Positions 13,720 to 15,520 of a stretch of DNA of 15,520 nt are shown here, one piece after another; the first letter of the stretch is position 1; each line of letters begins with the position of its first letter. The notes under the pieces are model-generated. The model searched no databases, had not been told where the DNA came from, and saw nothing but the letters and a program-made list of their open reading frames with translations. The DNA comes from JAAZPG01 sp012797375. GTDB taxonomy: Bacteria > Acidobacteriota > Aminicenantia > Aminicenantales > UBA4085. A program made the position numbers and the translations under genes. Where the stretch lies: the NCBI GenBank assembly GCA_937868205.1, contig CALMMC010000131.1, positions 1 to 15,520 of the forward strand. The letters are read 5' to 3'.

Positions 13720-14619
13720 GTGGAGAGGAAGGAGGCGCAGGTTCCGGTCTGGAAGACGCTCGCGGCCTTCCTGGCCGCGGGCGCGCTTGTCCTTTCCGCT
13801 GTTTTTTGCGGCGGGAAGAAAACCGGCTCAGGCGGAGCGGCCGCCCTCCAAATCAAAGGCTCGGACACCATGGTCAACCTCGGCCAAGCTTGGGCCGAGG
13901 CTTTCAACACGCTCCATCCCGAAATCAACGTGGCCGTCACCGGAGGCGGCTCGGGGACGGGCATCGCCGCCATCCTGAACGGCACCTGCGACATCGCCGA
14001 GTCGTCCCGGGATCTCGAGGAGAAGGAAATCCAGCAGGCCGAAACGGCCGGCATGGTCGTTCATGAAACGATCGTCGCCCTCGACGGAATCGTCGTGGTC
14101 GTTCATCCCTCAAATCCCGTCTCCGCCCTGACGATGGACCAGCTCCGCGAGATTTTCATGGGTAACGTCAAGCGCTGGAGCGCGTTCGGAGGCGAGAACC
14201 GGCCGATCGTCCTCCTCTCCCGGGAGGTCAACTCCGGAACCCACATTTTCTTCAAGGAGCACGTCCTCCGCCGGGGAAAAAGCAAGGGACCGGAGGAATT
14301 CGCCCCGGCGGCCCTGATGATGCCTTCGTCTTACGCCATCGCCGAGGAAACGGCCAGAAACGAAAACGCGATCGGATATTACGGCCTCGGCTATATCAGT
14401 CCGCGGCAAAAGGTCCTCTCCGTGTCCCGGGATGACCGCTCCCCGGCCGTCTCGCCGACGATCGAGACCGTCCGATCCGGCGCCTACCCGATCTCCCGGC
14501 CGCTTTACTTTTTCACCCGGGGCGGACCGTCCGGGACGGTCAAGGACATCCTCGATTTCGTCTTGTCGCCGGAAGGCCAGGAAATCGTCCGGGCGACCGA
14601 TTTTGTGCCCGTCCGATGA
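13720..14619 (+). CDS. pstS: Phosphate ABC transporter substrate-binding protein PstS
   Basis: A 299-residue exported binding protein. After an N-terminal hydrophobic segment (about 12-29), a cysteine at residue 30 is followed by GGKK, suggesting a lipoprotein, although Phe at -1 is atypical for a lipobox. The mature protein has IKGSDTMVNLGQAWAEAF (45-62), VTGGGSGTGIAAILNGTCDIAESSR (73-97) and SREVNSGTHIFFKEHVL, which supply the phosphate-binding serines, threonine and backbone contacts in this family. It captures phosphate in the periplasm and hands it to PstC/PstA. The start is a GTG with AAAGGAGA 5 nt upstream, behind a consensus promoter. The TGA overlaps the pstC ATG by 4 nt (ATGA), so the two are coupled. 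Complete, with no frameshift. Confidence 0.94.
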   Translation: MERKEAQVPVWKTLAAFLAAGALVLSAVFCGGKKTGSGGAAALQIKGSDTMVNLGQAWAEAFNTLHPEINVAVTGGGSGTGIAAILNGTCDIAESSRDLEEKEIQQAETAGMVVHETIVALDGIVVVVHPSNPVSALTMDQLREIFMGNVKRWSAFGGENRPIVLLSREVNSGTHIFFKEHVLRRGKSKGPEEFAPAALMMPSSYAIAEETARNENAIGYYGLGYISPRQKVLSVSRDDRSPAVSPTIETVRSGAYPISRPLYFFTRGGPSGTVKDILDFVLSPEGQEIVRATDFVPVR

Positions 14620-15401
14620 AGCTCTCCCCGCGCCGGCTCCGCGAGTTCGTGATCGAGCGTCTCATCTTTCTCAGCGGGATCGCCTCGATCGTCTTCGTTC
14701 TTCTGATTTTCGTCTTCCTGCTCCGGGAAGGCGTTTCCGTCCTGAAAACGGCGTCGCCGGGCGAATTTCTCGGCGGGCATCTTTGGTATCCCATCTCCGC
14801 TCCGCCCCGGCTCGGCATCCTGCCCTTGATCCTCGGATCGCTGCTCGTCACAGCCGGGGCGGTTGTGATCGCCGTCCCCCTCGGCATCGCCGCTGCGTTC
14901 TACATCGCCGAGGTCGCTCCCAAGCGCCTCCGGGCGATACTCAAGTCCTTCGTCGAAGTCCTTTCGGCCATCCCCTCCGTCGTCCTCGGCTTCATCGGCA
15001 TCACCGTCCTCGTTCCTTTCCTGAAGAGCCTCCTCAATCTGCCGACCGGGTTAACCGCTTTCTCCGGATCCCTGATGCTCGCTTTCATGGCCCTGCCGAC
15101 GATCATCACCATCTCCGAGGACGCGATCAACGCCGTCCCCCGCGAGTACCGGGACGGAGCCTTGGCCCTCGGGGCGACCCATTGGCAGACGCTCCACCGG
15201 GTCATCATCCACGGGGCCCTCCCGGGCATCATCGCCGCGGCCATGCTCGGCATCGGCCGGGTCTTCGGCGAGACGATGGCCGTGATGATGGTCACCGGGA
15301 ACGCGGCCGTCATCCCCCATTCCCTCTTCGAGCCCGTCCGGACGCTGACCGCGACGATCGCCGCCGAGATGGGCGAGGCGGCCAAGGGCAGTCCTCACTA
15401 C
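14616..15401 (+). CDS. pstC: Phosphate ABC transporter permease PstC (3' end missing)
   Basis: The first 262 residues are present; the gene runs exactly into the Nextera mosaic end at 15402, so about 30-50 C-terminal residues, including the last membrane helix, are missing. The N-terminal helix lies at about 13-36, and further helices follow from about 68. The ABC-permease EAA-type cytoplasmic loop is EYRDGALALGATHWQTLHRVIIHGALPGI (177-205). The segment VEVLSAIPSVVLGF (113-126) and the final EMGEAAKGSPHY are typical of PstC. With PstA it forms the phosphate channel powered by PstB. The start overlaps the pstS stop. pstA and pstB presumably follow outside the window. Residues read beyond HY are adapter, not protein. 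Confidence 0.94.
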
Positions 15402-15467
15402 CTGTCTCTTATACACATCTCCGAGCCCACGAGACTCCTGAGCATCTCGTATGCCGTCTTCTGCTTG
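15402..15467. other. Nextera read-2 / i7 index / Illumina P7 adapter
   Basis: Positions 15402-15420 are the Tn5 mosaic end CTGTCTCTTATACACATCT and 15421-15435 the Nextera read-2 tail. Positions 15436-15443 are an index (TCCTGAGC), and 15444-15467 match the P7 oligo. Synthetic sequence that truncates pstC. Confidence 0.99.
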
Positions 15468-15520
15468 AAAAAAAAAAAAAAACGAGTATGAAGGACGGAA
15501 ACAGCAAGCACACAACGAGA
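15468..15520. other. Poly-A and read noise outside the P7 adapter
   Basis: A run of 15 A (15468-15482) follows P7, then 38 bases of unrelated sequence. This is the usual signal when a sequencer reads past the end of the library molecule. Not genomic. Confidence 0.95.

Noticed and set aside
15402..15491. C-terminal extension of PstC reading LSLIHISEPTR and onward
   Set aside because: It is the translation of the Nextera mosaic end and P7 adapter, a well-known contaminant peptide.

Overview
This is a high-GC, gene-dense bacterial contig whose biological insert runs from 158 to 15401. Both ends are synthetic: an Illumina P5/Nextera adapter (88-157) and a Nextera/P7 adapter (15402-15467), each followed outward by read-through noise. 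The two outermost genes are therefore cut by library ends, not by biology. The organism is Gram-negative-like, with a heptosyltransferase-type GT9 enzyme, a PstS carrying a signal peptide, and strong SD and sigma70-like promoters. The gene flavour reminds me of Acidobacteriota or Candidatus Aminicenantes, but that is only an impression.

Layout. (1) 158-367: C-terminal tail of a 4Fe-4S aldo/keto reductase. (2) 472-2984, minus: an exported protein of unknown function, translationally coupled (ATGA) to an APC-family amino acid permease. (3) 3209-7707, minus: a tight operon of a STAS anti-anti-sigma-type protein, an ATP/ADP-translocase-like (NTT/TLC) membrane protein fused to a long HEAT-like tail, and an FHA-GAF-PP2C (RsbU/SpoIIE-type) phosphatase. 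(4) 7835-11084, plus, divergent from (3) across a 127-bp region with two outward-facing promoters: a PPP-type (Shelph-like) phosphatase, an ATGA-coupled atypical kinase-like protein with an eroded catalytic loop, and a second NTT/TLC-like membrane protein. (5) 11091-11519, minus: an RsbW-like HATPase that completes a partner-switching set. (6) 11715-12644, minus: a GT9 glycosyltransferase. (7) 12819-13511, minus: phoU. (8) 13720-15401, plus: pstS and truncated pstC, behind a consensus sigma70 promoter with a nine-C tract in its spacer.

How it may work together. The PP2C phosphatase, the STAS protein and the HATPase kinase match RsbU/RsbV/RsbW roles, but no sigma factor is visible, so the output is unknown. 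Two NTT-like proteins sit in divergent operons with these signalling proteins and with a second phosphatase/kinase-like pair. This suggests a membrane-linked signalling locus rather than simple nucleotide import. The pst/phoU genes form a separate phosphate uptake and signalling unit.

The least expected signal is non-coding. The GT9 gene and the HATPase gene each have a promoter of the form TTGATT-N17-TA(T/A)AAT. In each, 18-19 nt past the -10 box, there follows the same stem (GCCGGCTGG...CAGCCGGC) around a pyrimidine-rich loop, then a pyrimidine linker and a second hairpin. I propose this as a candidate shared cis-regulatory RNA leader; I do not recognise it as a known riboswitch class.
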